DNA of 64,000 nt from Paraconiothyrium sp. Pb-2020 (taxonomy: Eukaryota > Ascomycota > Dothideomycetes > Pleosporales > Didymosphaeriaceae). The translations under genes and the position numbers were made by a program. Shown here in pieces: positions 33,932 to 44,929 of the stretch; position 1 is the stretch's first letter; each line of letters begins with the position of its first letter. Under the pieces are notes generated by a model, which made no database searches, had not been told where the DNA came from, and saw nothing but the letters and a program-made list of their open reading frames with translations. Location: positions 992,001 through 1,056,000 of the forward strand of contig JAJUBI010000002.1 of the NCBI GenBank assembly GCA_022419385.1, read 5' to 3'.

Positions 33932-34459
33932 ATGTCCCAATCAGCTACCAAAACCTCTATGTCGTCCTCGACCAACCCTCTTCTCGCTCAACCTAGTTCC
34001 ACCGAATCCCCCAAATCAATTCCGTCCAGCTCAGCCTTCGCCATAAATGTCCTCGCTATGGGCCGCATTGGCTTGGGCGTTGCCTCACTCGTCGCCCCGA
34101 CGCTGACCTTCGCCCTCTTCAGGCTCCCGCTCCCAGCCAATATGACGCTGCTCCGCGAATGTTCGGCGGACGAGAGATTGTGATTGGCGAATGGACGTGG
34201 ATGGCTAAGAGCGAAGATGCCGCGGATGGAAGGCACAAGGATTGAGGACGGCGATGAGGCTGAACACTGTAGTTGACGCACTAGATTTTGCTAGTGTAGG
34301 GTACGGAGTAAGTTGTCACAATTTGTAGTTGCTGTGGCTAAGGTGCTAATCAAGTGACAGGTGGCGACGGGAACGATTGGACGGTTGCCAGGAGGACTGC
34401 TCGCCGGAGGGGCACTTACATGCATAGCCCTCGACTTGTGGGGTTTGCAAGGCTTGTAG
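33932..34459 (+). pseudogene. Frameshifted small integral membrane protein gene
   Basis: The start (ATG 33932) opens a Ser/Thr-rich leader, then a membrane segment (INVLAMGRIGLGVASLVAPT). Reading continues only if the frame changes twice. Near 34155 the frame moves by minus one into RMFGGREIVIGEWTWMA; near 34242 it moves by minus one again into RTAMRLNTVVDALDFASVGYG. A normal intron (34308-34360, GTAAGT...GACAG) then joins to VATGTIGRLPGGLLAGGAL and a stop at 34457-34459. The three pieces are in order and together give the layout of a common fungal four-helix membrane family (MxRxxLG..., MFGxREIxIG, VVDALD, GGLLxGGA). Each shift equals a one-base deletion. Either a recent pseudogene or assembly error; its function is unknown. 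Confidence 0.75.
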
Positions 34460-34637
34460 GGGAATGAGTTTGATGTGGGGCTTTGGGGCTTGGAGTTTAG
34501 AGTTCGGAAATTTTTGGGTCGTGTACGAAAGGTGGTGCTCCTATTATGCGACGAGATCTCTTATCATCTCGTAATCCAATGTATATTTGCTAGCACTATA
34601 AATCCTTCTCTTGCTGCTTGCGTTCTTCTTCTCGATG

Positions 34638-36392
34638 TCACCTCTCTACATCAGAAATCCGAGTTGGCGCCAACGATTCGGCCTTGTCCAAGAAGTCTTG
34701 CTGCTCAACTCTACTCTTCTCGACATCGACGAAGAAGTACAAAAATGCGCAGCTGACCAGGCTCAGCGCAAACAGGAAGTAAAATGGGCTACTGTTGTTC
34801 CCCGTATCGTCGATGATAGCGCTGCTGACCAGCGGCCCAATGAAAGCGCTCGTCTTGCCGACAATAGAGAACAGACTGAAAAACAGGAATTCCCTGCCGC
34901 GTGGAGTGACCTCGCTGATCATGGTTTGCGAGTAGCTGTACCATGGGCAAACGAAAAGCCCGTAGAAGGCCTGGTATGCCCACACTTCCCAGGCCCTGTG
35001 AAAGCCGAAAGCTTGGGTCCAGATGCCAACCATGCCCCAACCATCTAATATGACGATGGCACAGGCAACGACTGTAAACATAGTCTTTGTTGAAAGTCCC
35101 CAGCGCTTCTGAATCTGCCAGAATGCACCGATGCCGACGGCTTGCGCGGCGATACCGACAATCAAGAGATACGTGAGCTGCAAGCTGTTGTATGCGACGA
35201 TTTCGTTCTGGAGCGTTCCTATCACCGTTACGGAAGTATTAAGAGAATCACTGAGCAGAAAAAATCCTGCCAAACCCGAAGGTACAAAGTCAGTGTATGT
35301 CTCACATAAGTGGGGTTGGTACATTGCCTCGTGTCTTAGCTACCATAAAGCGAAGGAAAGATTATCATCTCATTAAGTAGATAAAGATAGTCTTTCGCTT
35401 AACAGAAAGAACACATCCACTTTGTACCCGGGAGACTTGCCAACAAGATATGCTAGACTCTGACGAAGCTGCCAGATTTGGCTCATAGCGTACCCAAGCT
35501 GCTTGACACCAGCCATGATGATACTCGATTGTCCTGGGTCCTGCCCAGGTCTCCTCTTCTCCATCACGAACCACGGAATGGCACATAAGATCCAGACACC
35601 GGTTGCGAAAGCGATGAGAACGGAGAGACCCCAGTTGTTATTCGCCTCGCTGTCGTTGACGTGCAGACCAAACATGATTCCAACGATTACGGCCAAAATG
35701 GCGATCTCGAACACAGACTGCGTGTAGAAAGCCGTGTTGGACAGCTCGTTCCTCTTCATCATATCGGCGAAATCGTACTCAGCGCGGGATATCCGTCCTT
35801 CGGCAAAATCATCGGCTTTCTCACGTAGATCCCTCGTGTTTCTTGCAAGTCCTGGAAACGCAGCGGTCCAGAATGTTATTGTTGTCTGGTAAGCGATCAG
35901 GCCAACAATATAGAGACCCACACCAATGTGCCAGTCATCTGCGGTGTGCACGCCCAACCAACCGAATCCGATTCCAAAGGCAACGAATGAAAGCACGATC
36001 AAAATGTTGGGTCGCCATGTTCCGAAGTCCGCGAAAGAACCCAGGATCAGAAATACCACGATTTGGATGGCGAAGCTGATACCATTGCAGAGGAGGACAA
36101 TGCTGTTGATGGTTCGGTCTCGACCCGCAAAATGAAGAACCTCGGAGTCTCCAGCGGCTTGGTACATCAGGTTCTGGAATGCTGTGGGGCCGAAGTTGAA
36201 CAGCGTCAGACCATTGTCACCGACATAGTATGCGTAGTACGCCCAAATCTCCTTCTTCGTAGTTTCGTATTTCGGATCGAATTGATCAGGCGCGACTGGA
36301 GTTTCGTTGTCGACGGGGACATCGAAGGCACCTTTGGTAGGATCTTCTGCTGGCGCGTTCAGCGCCGCAAGGCCGGGGTCGTTTGCGGCCAT
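34638..36392 (-). CDS. Atg22-like vacuolar permease (major facilitator)
   Basis: Exports amino acids from the vacuole after autophagic breakdown in yeast Atg22; filamentous fungi have several paralogues. Exons (minus) 36392-35441 and 35266-34638; 526 aa. About 12 membrane helices can be traced, with Atg22 family landmarks KEIWAYYAYYVGDNGLTLFN near residue 48, FALPWFVMEK-like AIPWFVMEKRRPGQ before the large loop, and LSDSLNTSVTVIGTLQNEI after it. The 174-bp intron only joins the frame if the donor is GCAAGT (VG|GCAAGT), giving YLVGFFLLSDSLN; canonical GT donors nearby break the frame. So this is a GC-AG intron. The C-terminus is charged and cytosolic in appearance. Substrate is inferred from family only. 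Confidence 0.88.
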
Positions 36393-37541
36393 CGTGCTGC
36401 AACACGGAAAGGATAATGAAAGCAGATCACGGCAGGTACGTGTATTTAAAGGGAACGTTACATTCAGAGACTTCTTGTATATGCGCCAGTGATCGCTTAG
36501 GCCCTGCTAGTGAAGCTGTCATCATGTATTTCCGGTCTAAGGTAAAGGCACAGGGAATAATATCGCGCAATCGAGACCAGTGCATCTGGTCCTAGGTCCA
36601 CGGGGCAACCCGCAGGTTGACGAACAGGAGATAGACCTATCAAATGGACCCTGGTGGAGGTTACGCGGAGAGAACCTAGCCGGTGTTGCCGCTAATAAGC
36701 TCGCGCCAACCGCGATCAAGCTTCTGACGAGGATTGGCGGACATCCCCGACGACCCACTTGCGAGAGCCTCTGTCCCGCGCGGAGTGGCATTTTTGAAAT
36801 AAGATTACATACCGGGCTGTCCACGTGGGCAATGCCATGGTGGGTGAACAGCATGGCTCATCTTTGCCTCGTTCCTGATATCACCTCGCTAAGTGGGTAC
36901 ATGAACATCGTTTCTAGCACCACAAATGTTTTCGTATACGTAAGGCCACTGTCTATGTCCACAAACATCTTCGCAGGATATTCTATAATTTATATTACCG
37001 GCACGTTGTGGACTTCCTTGAAGTCAAGGTCTGGTCCAGATAAGTTCCACATATGCATACGTCCAACCTCTCAACACCCACCACAACATCACACATTTAT
37101 CAATCTGTGACAGTGCTTTCATTCTTCATATTTTTCGTCTATCTCCTATGGCTATATTGCGACGCTCAGTTCTTCTGCTAAACCAAATCAAATGTTTTCG
37201 AAAGATAGGACTTGACGATCGTGTACATAGTCAACCTACCAGTCCTCCCAAGGCATGGCATTATTGACGTGCTGCATCTAGAGCGAGGCAAGGCCAGTCC
37301 CCAGATATGGACGGTAATGCAGGGTCATTCTAGAAGGCCGTCGCACAGTCCAGTCACCCTTGGTCAAACAATTGGCCCTGTTCCTTATCGCGAACTATGG
37401 CTGTGGTATGTCGGTGGTTCTAGAGTATGGAGTGGTCTGTCTACCGGTTGCAGAGAATGCCGTCACCCGAATAACGACGGATGCGTACGTCCGGCCGACT
37501 TGCGCGCACACACCCATGGACAGGAGTCCTTGATCTTGAGC
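36393..37541. other. Intergenic, no gene recognised
   Basis: 1.15 kb covering the promoter of the Atg22-like gene and flanking DNA. A 176-codon plus frame (36580-37110) has no domain or codon pattern that convinces me. Confidence 0.5.
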
Positions 37542-38340
37542 TCACACGACCGAATGATTGGCACTTCTAACCGGATTGAAGCCGGTGAGCGTCAGACTGG
37601 ACGACCAGCAGCCGACACGTGGTTTGGCGAAGTGCAAGAGAAACCTTTCCTCGTCGTGGGGGTCTGGACCTAGATTATCCGGCCCCACGAGCGTCTTCCA
37701 GTCGATGATATGTATCTGGCCACCGTCGGCGTTACTTAGAAGCGTAGGGTAGACGTCGCTGAAGATAATGCACATAACTTTGTCATGTAGATACTTCTCT
37801 TGCGGCTCGGTCAATGAAGGCGCTTCGAGAATATCGATTTATTCGGCATACCGCTCCCAACCCTGCTGCATCTGGAGAAGGTCGAGTACTTTTTGGTCGA
37901 ATGTGGGAAGGTAAAAGATTCCGGCGCAGGACAGAGGATATGGGATCGAGGTCAGACAAATTTTGGTGCTAGTGGCCCAAACGTTAGATGCGTTGCAGGA
38001 GTAGTCCAAGCCATGGAAAGCGGTGGCGAAGTCTTATAGCCCAGGAGACGCGTTAAATTATTGTAGTGCTCCAGATAAGCTTGCTGGGAGAGCTCGTAGC
38101 AGATCTTCTTTCGGTCGAGCCCGTAGCTGAAGCGGCGAGGACATTGAGATGCGGCGTCTGTGAGGTTCTGCCGCAGGAGACGCCCGAATTTATCGTAGTG
38201 CAGGCACGGGGGCGACACGGTCGGTATGGGATGTTCTTAAAGAGGGTGTTGTCCCATGACTTCTGGCCCTGCTGTATTCTAGCCAGTTCAGCGCTTGTCA
38301 AGCGCGGGGCTAAACGAGGGTCCTCTAAGACGAAATAGAA
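37542..38340 (-). pseudogene. Decayed gene of unknown family (two frameshifts, one in-frame stop)
   Basis: Four consecutive coding-like stretches lie in order on the minus strand but in three frames. First (from 38340): EDPRLAPRLTSAELARIQQG and KSWDNTLFKNIPYRP. A one-base deletion near 38222 leads to SPPCLHYDKFGRLLRQNLTD and DRKKICYELSQQAYLEHYNN. A second deletion near 38033 leads to DFATAFHGLDYSCNASNVWA and FDQKVLDLLQMQQGWERYAE. An in-frame TAA (37841-37839, possibly a former CAA) is followed in the same frame by EAPSLTEPQEKYLHDKVMCI and DGGQIHIIDWKTLVGPDNLG to a stop at 37542. Amino-acid composition is that of a soluble globular protein. I do not recognise the family. An upstream frame (to about 38670) may hold more of it. 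Confidence 0.65.
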
Positions 38341-38703
38341 TTATGGTTGATTATCGTTGCAACGGAGACTGTAGCAGGCGAGGAACATGGAAAGTTTGTG
38401 GGTCGAATTCAGCAAGCGATGCGGAGGATGAAAAGAAAAACTTCCTTCCCCACGAGGCGCAGACATTGCCATGCCTGCAAATAGCTTTTGGTGGCATTGT
38501 GGATTTGCCATCGCTTTCAATGCAAGAGAGGAACTCAAGGTCACCCTAGTCCCACTTGTACAAGTGGTGTCGAAACGGAAGGAGAGAGGCGAAGCGCAGA
38601 CATTTAACTGCTCATCGAGGTGTTTTGGTCGCAGGAGAATATATTGACGGATTGCCGTAGTAGCATTCAAGTATATACAAACGAAAGCATAGAGCGCTCA
38701 CGC
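38341..38703. other. Short interval upstream of decayed gene
   Basis: 363 bp. A minus-strand frame (38341-38670) ends at a TAA directly before the decayed gene and could be its lost 5' part, but this is not demonstrable. Confidence 0.4.
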
Positions 38704-39829
38704 TCAGAGAGTCTTGCCACTCCCATTCAGTGTCTTAACCACCGAAGCAGCTGTAGCGTTGTGGATGGGGAACGTAGGGTGCAGCTCGTTGAGCCACAAA
38801 TACTGGTTGACGGGGTACAAACAGCTAGGATCAGATGTGTACCAAGTCGGCGTGCCACTGTCACGTTGTCAGTACAAACGCCTTACAAATAAAATGACTT
38901 GACCAAACGTCGAAGACCGTTTGTAACGCAGGAGCGAGGGGAACTTACTTTTCGTAAGCGGTGCAGTACCCCGTTGTGTTTTTCAAACCAGCCGTTTGCT
39001 CGTACGACTTGGGGTCGTTGATCACGTTCGTAAAGAGCGTGTGCGTGTCGTGAATGAAGACCTTGGGAGTGTTGTTGTGACGTTTCGAGAAGGTTGTAGT
39101 AAGATTCTTCAGCTTCGCGTTCCAGCTCTCGATCATCTTGCCCTCGTTTTCGATCGCGTAGTCTCCATTAGCAAGAGTGAGCGGCGCAAGGTTTACTGGT
39201 GGCACCGAAAGGAACAAGAAGTTCCTTGCGCCGGTAGCATAGACGGACTCTAGTAGTCCGTCGTAGACCGTGAAGATTTGGTCTTGCAACGCAGTGGCGT
39301 TGCTCAACCACCACGAGTTGCCTACATCATTGATGCCGATGAAGAAAGCGAAGAGCGAATCGCTGTCCTTCCACGGTGCGGAAGATGGATGAGAGCCGTA
39401 AATTGGAAGAAATTGATCCTGCACCTGGTTCTTAAGGCTCAGTACCGTTGGAGTGTAGGGTGCGACGAGGGCGGAGTCGACGGTAGCACCGCCATAAGCT
39501 AGGTTGTATGTCTGGATCTTGGTCGTGTTGTATGTCGCAGTCAAGAACCCTACCCAGTTGGGGCCATTAGAAGAAGTCCATCCCGGCCACGGTGGGTTAC
39601 CAAAGGGGTTCGTTGCGGATGGTTGCGTGCTCTTGGGGTCAAAACCAGTTTGGGTGTACGAGTCACCGCTGAAGAAAGGGTTAGTATCGAACCATGGTGG
39701 TGATGGGCGAGCTTACAAAACGAAGAAATATTTCACGCCTTTCCAACCCGACCATGTAGATGCGCGCTCTGTCAGTGGTGATGCCAAGGCAGCTGTTGCC
39801 AGCGAGAGGGTAAGACCAAACGACTTCAT
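38704..39829 (-). CDS. Secreted GDSL-type carbohydrate esterase (CE16-like)
   Basis: Probable acetylesterase acting on plant-wall oligosaccharides outside the cell. Exons (minus) 39829-39717, 39668-38949, 38857-38704; 328 aa. Signal peptide MKSFGLTLSLATAALASPL. Block I with the nucleophile serine is FGDSYTQTGF, created exactly by the first splice. Block II is YGGATVDS, block III FIGINDVGNSWW (the catalytic Asn in GIND), and block V the Asp/His pair at ...YPVNQYLWLNELHPTFPIHN with the catalytic His in LHPT. Several N-glycosylation sequons occur (LKNLTTTF, KNTTGY). The 91-bp last intron is needed to reach the catalytic histidine. Family assignment rests on these blocks and length; CE16 versus a general GDSL lipase is inferred. 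Confidence 0.9.
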
Positions 39830-41386
39830 CTTGATGCCAAAACCTTGAACTTGAAAGAGTGACAGAAATGATGGACAGGGGAGAAATGAAGTTAAGTACG
39901 AAATGCATAGATGAAGTACCAGACTATCCAAGTGCTAGGGTTGCGGAGATGGACCATCCATGCCGGGTGGAACCAGGTAAATTAGATGAAACGCATATGA
40001 AAGGCTCTTTATGTTATAGTGTTAACGACGCCAATGAATGATTGAAGAGGCTAGGGAAGCCGCGTGGAAATGTCAGAGAACGATTTCCGAAAGCTTGTGT
40101 AGGCTTGATCGCCCGCGGGGAGGGATGCGGCTCTAGCATGGAGCAAACACTCCGTGTCGGGAGTGGGAAGGCGCGGTGTAAAGTCTGGAGATGGTATGCT
40201 GTGGAGACATGGATAAATTATTCCGTGCGGAAACTTGGGTAGTCTGTACCTATGTCGCAATGCTGTGCACTGTTGTTGGAGAAGGCCCGTTGTCTGAAGC
40301 CGCCATTCGTGGTTCATTTGACTCGGGCATGAGGACGAATCTAGTGGGCCATAGTCAGGTGTCTACTCAAGCTTTTGCCTGGAGCTACCAGTCGCCATAT
40401 ACACACTCAGCAGATGAGCATAGTCTATAGGTTTGTCCGTCTCTTCAACGGCAACTACTGTGCAAACTGTACACTACTCAACAGTGCTACGCCTTCAGAT
40501 TGCCGCACGGACCAATCAGCAACTAGATAGGAGACCATCGAGCTGAAAAGGAGACGCGACCAGCTCTGGTATCGCATGTTCAATGAGTCCTATCGTCGTC
40601 GTCGCTGTCCTACACCGGAGACGGCGGAGCAGACGAATGCCTCGACCAACGGAGCGGAGGACCCTGATATGCCGCTGCCGAGGCAAGGTCGCCCTCCGCG
40701 AGAGCCGTTGGACGTCATCGACATGTTTGTTTGCACCTGAACACGCGATAGTTGGCCGGGGCGGTCGCAGGGTGTCCGCATGAAAGGGACCGCACGTGGT
40801 CTCGCACCAGCACTTGAAAGACGAGAGTTGCGACTGTTATTCCAAACGTAGAACAGGCTGAGATCGGAGTGTGGCTGACCGGTGATCGACCGGGATGCGA
40901 GCAACAGCGATTCCAGCCGCACGGCGCCTCAAGACAAGCCGGATGGCCAGGATATGAAAGACCAGGTCGTCGGCATTTCAACCTGCTAACTGCAGTCCCA
41001 CCCAAGTAATCGCGCACTGGAGAGACGGTATACGTAATTCACCCGGCGGCCCCCAATCGCTTTGACATTTCACACACGTCGGCCGTAACGACCGCCGAGG
41101 CAGGGTCCCTTCAGACAGCGACTTCCAGGAAATCTAGCAAGCCAGCCTTATATTACATACCGCGACGGCTGTAAACAGCACCGAGTCCAGTCGCGTTACA
41201 TCTACTAATCGCTATTGTTACTGCCGCGCGCAATGCGCATTCGCTGAAAGCCGGTGACGTGGACCCTTGGTACCGACTATTTGTTACTATTCAGCTGCCC
41301 GCATTCTCAGGCTCCAACCGCCGCGGGGAATAACCTCAAAGAGCCACACCCGCGTCCAAGACAAGCAATTGCTGCAATCTGTAGCC
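39830..41386. other. Intergenic, no gene recognised
   Basis: 1.56 kb between divergent genes (CE16 esterase and OSH3). Many short frames, none with a recognisable domain; the region 40.5-41.0 kb is GC-rich. It must contain both promoters. Confidence 0.55.
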
Positions 41387-44300
41387 ATGGCTGGCATGGA
41401 ACAGCTCGAAGTCCACAGCAAGGCAAGTTTTCCGACCCGTCACGGTGCATGGAACCGCTGCTGATTGCCAGCTTAGTCGTACCTTGTTCGCTGGGTAAAC
41501 GTGTCTGCTGGACACACTATTTCATGGAGCATACAACCGCACAAGAAGTCGATCAACTTTGGTCTCTATAAGCACCCTGGCGCCGCTACCGGGAATACTA
41601 CCACCGTAACCTCTCTCTCCACCTTCGAACCCCCTCCGACGCCCGGCCTAGATGTCCCAACCGGCCGAGGACGCGGCCAGTCCACCTCGCGCAATGACAG
41701 AACGGTCGTGTTCGAGAAGTTAGAGAAGATCGGACTGAAGCAGGTACACTGGGTTGGGAAATGCGAGGCGGAAAAGGTGTCCATAGGCACATGGGATGTG
41801 CCCGACAATGAGGGTGGCATGTACGGCCTGGTGTTCGACAACACGTTTTCTAAGACGGTGTCTAAAACAGTCACATTCGTGCTGATGACATACCCGACCA
41901 ATGCACCGCCAAAGTCGGGTCACCATATGCACTATGCCCAGGCTATGGGAGGGCAAAGTTCAACAAGCCTGGGCTCCAGCCCAGCATTAGGACCAACTGC
42001 TGCACAGTCTTCGGAATCACTACCGCACCCACCGCTCGCAGACCGTCCCAAGTCTTCGTATGCGCCAACAGCTGCACCCTCGCTAAGCTCTTCATTCCTC
42101 ACTGGGGTCCTGCAGAAGAAGCGGAGGAAGAGGAACCAGGGATATGCTAGGCGGTTCTTCTCGCTCGACTTCACGTCTTCAACACTATCCTATTACCGAA
42201 ACGATCATTCTTCGGCATTGCGCGGCGCCATACCTCTTTCCTTGGCCGCCATTGGGGCAAATGAAGAGACGCGGGAAATATCTGTGGACTCAGGAGCAGA
42301 AATATGGCATCTACGAGCAAACAATACGAAGGACTTCGACACGTGGAGAGACGCTCTCGATAGAGCCTCTCGAAATGCAGGCCTCGCCTCGCCGACGTTA
42401 CAGATACCAGACAGTTCCTCTAAGGGTGGATCACATATCGTAAATGCGGCAGAAGAAACAGAGTGGGCTAGAGTTGAAACCCTGGTAAGCAAGATTGCTG
42501 GTACAAGAGACGCGGTGCGAAGGCTCGCTCAGGATACGGACCCGAAATACCACCAGGCAGCAGCACCTGTCCCAGTCAAACAGCCGCAGGACAGCTTGTC
42601 GCCCAGTCCTTCAGAGGAGAGCAGTGATTACTTCCTAGACGACAAGGGCTTTGACAAGAAGGCCTTCTGGAAACGAAAAGCAAGCAGCTCGGGAGGTCAT
42701 AGCCCTTCGAGCCTGTTCAGAAGAAGTGTCTCTGCCCAGACAGGGGTTGCGTCCCCGAGTGCCGTTCCCCCTGTTCCTCCTCTTCCTACTAATGGAGGTT
42801 TGTCGGTCCCGAAACGAAACAATCGCCTCAGTGTGGCACACTCAACACAACAGGATGGACTACACGATCATTGCATGGAACTGCTACATGATCTCGACAC
42901 AGTAGTGAAAGAGTTTTCACTGCTGATAGCAGAAAGCCGCCAAAGGCGTACCCCCGCACCCCTGTCTGCTGTGCCTTCTAGGCGAAGTATAGACTCTCAG
43001 GATTCTGCGGACGAATTCTTCGACGCCAATGAGGGCGGAACTGCCCACTCGCAACTTTTAACAATCCGTCGCGACAGCTCAGGAGCACACTCACACGACG
43101 ACATCTCCGATGGGGAGTCTGAATCATCCTCTGACAACGAAGGAGGCGGCTTCTTTGACAACCGCGCGTCCCTCGAGGTCCAACCTTCCATCTTTCCCAA
43201 GAAGCCTAAGTCCTTGACTCCACTCCCGCTGGACCCCGTCCCCCGTCGTAAAGATGTTCCGATATCAAAGACAACCCCTCCTAGCCTTATCGCTTTCCTC
43301 CGAAAGAACGTGGGCAAAGATCTTTCTACTATTGCTATGCCTGTCACGTCCAACGAACCCACTTCCGCTTTACAACGTCTTGCCGAACAGCTTGAATACA
43401 GCGAGCTTCTCGACGCAGCGACACAGGTTCCGGCCGAGACTGGAGAGCGTCTAGTATACATGGCCGCTTTTGCCATTTCTGCCTTCAGCAACGCCCGTGT
43501 CAAGGAACGCGCCACACGCAAGCCTTTCAACCCTATGCTAGGCGAGACTTTCGAGCTTGTCCGCGAAGACAAAGGTTTCCGATTCGTTGCCGAGAAGGTC
43601 GTGCATCGCCCTGTACGCATGGCCTGTCACGCTGAATCGACAAATTGGACGTTTGTGCAAGCTCCCACCCCAGTGCAGAAGTTCTGGGGTAAAAGCTTCG
43701 AGATCAACACAGATGGGAAGGCTCGAGTCTTCCTGCATGACGCGGGGGAGCACTACAGCTGGACCGTTGCAAGCAGCTTCCTCCGCAATGTCATCGCAGG
43801 CGAAAAATATATCGAGCCCACCGGCACCATGACCGTGCTCTGCGAAACCACAGGCGCAAAAGCAGTCTGCACCTTCAAAGCAGGCGGCATGTTCGCGGGC
43901 CGCTCCGAGGAAGTCACCGTCCAGACATTCGACAACGCGGGAAACCCGCTTACCGCCGGCGCGCAGGGGAAGTGGACGAGCGACCTCTTGCTTACACCGA
44001 CAGGCAAGACAGTGTGGAAGGTCGGCTCGCTTGTCGATAAGCCTGAAAAGCATTACGGGTTCACCACATGGGCAGCGAGTCTGAACGAGATTACACCACT
44101 GGAGAAAGACCATCTCCCGCCCACGGACTCGCGTCTAAGGCCTGACCAGCGCGCGGCGGAGAACCAGGATATGGACACCGCCGAGGGACTCAAGGCGCGT
44201 CTGGAAGAGCGACAGCGTCAAAGAAGGCGGGTAATGGAAGAACACGGGCAAGAGTGGACACCGAAATGGTTTGTCAAGGGCGGGCCAGAGGTGGAGAGCG

Positions 44301-44407
44301 CGTTGGGTGGAGAGGAGGTGTGGCGGCTCAAGTCCGGGAAGGAGGGATACTGGGAGTCTCGTGAGAGGGGCGATTGGGAGGGCGTCACGGATGTGTTCCA
44401 GGTGTAG
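41387..44407 (+). CDS. OSH3: Oxysterol-binding protein, Osh3 type
   Basis: Lipid-transfer protein at ER contact sites. Exons 41387-41422 and 41477-44407; 988 aa. The first exon encodes only 12 residues (MAGMEQLEVHSK) and is joined by a 54-bp GC-AG intron (AAG|GCAAGT...CTTAG) to SYLVRWVNVSAGHTISWSIQ, the start of the GOLD domain typical of Osh3. A PH domain follows (GVLQKKRRKRNQGYARRFFS to FDTWRDALDRASR, about residues 200-310). A consensus FFAT motif, DEFFDANEGG, lies near residue 510 and predicts VAP binding. The sterol/phosphoinositide domain begins around residue 590 (SLIAFLRKNVGKDLSTIAMP) and holds FNPMLGETFEL and the family signature as EKVVHRPVRMACHAE, the Osh3-like variant of EQVSHHPP. 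The C-terminus is charged (RLEERQRQRRRVMEEHGQEW). Confidence 0.95.
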
Positions 44408-44929
44408 TGCATCTGTGGTCATGTGGAGAAGTCAGCTACGAAGGGTTTATCATATACGTTGGAAAGCGTCAGAGCCGCTGAGGAGCATAGGAAAGTGTGC
44501 TTGGAGTTCCAGATATGGGACTGGAGGTAATAGGAGAAGTGCAAGACTTCTGGTTGTCCTCGCTTCATACTGTGCAATCAGAGATGGGTGATGTGATAAT
44601 ATTGGTTCTAGCCAGGTTCGAAAGCCTCACTTGCGTGCAGCTATGAACAAGGGGTAGCCCTATTCAGTAAGATGTGGATTGTTCTATGATGCAGGCGGAG
44701 TGATGCGCAAACTCCATGTGCTCACAGGTAACCTGATATCCAATGTCTCTTTCCATAACGCCTTGCTAGATGCTACAAGTTTGGAACGCTAGTGGACGGT
44801 ATAGTCAATCTGTCTGGGGCCTCAAACACGGCTTAGACATAGAGCTAAGGTAACGGTTACGCCGAGATGCCGATGCAAGGGAGATGTGACCAAGAGCGGT
44901 CAACGTGCTGTAGAAGCGGTCCATATCCC
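44408..44929. other. Convergent intergenic region
   Basis: 522 bp between the stops of OSH3 and RTF1. No gene seen. Confidence 0.6.

Noticed and set aside
36580..37110. 176-codon plus frame as a gene
   Set aside because: No recognisable family, odd composition, no promoter or splice support.
40590..40922. Minus-strand Ser/Arg-rich frame in the OSH3 upstream region
   Set aside because: Overlaps an equally long plus frame; GC-rich DNA yields such frames by chance.
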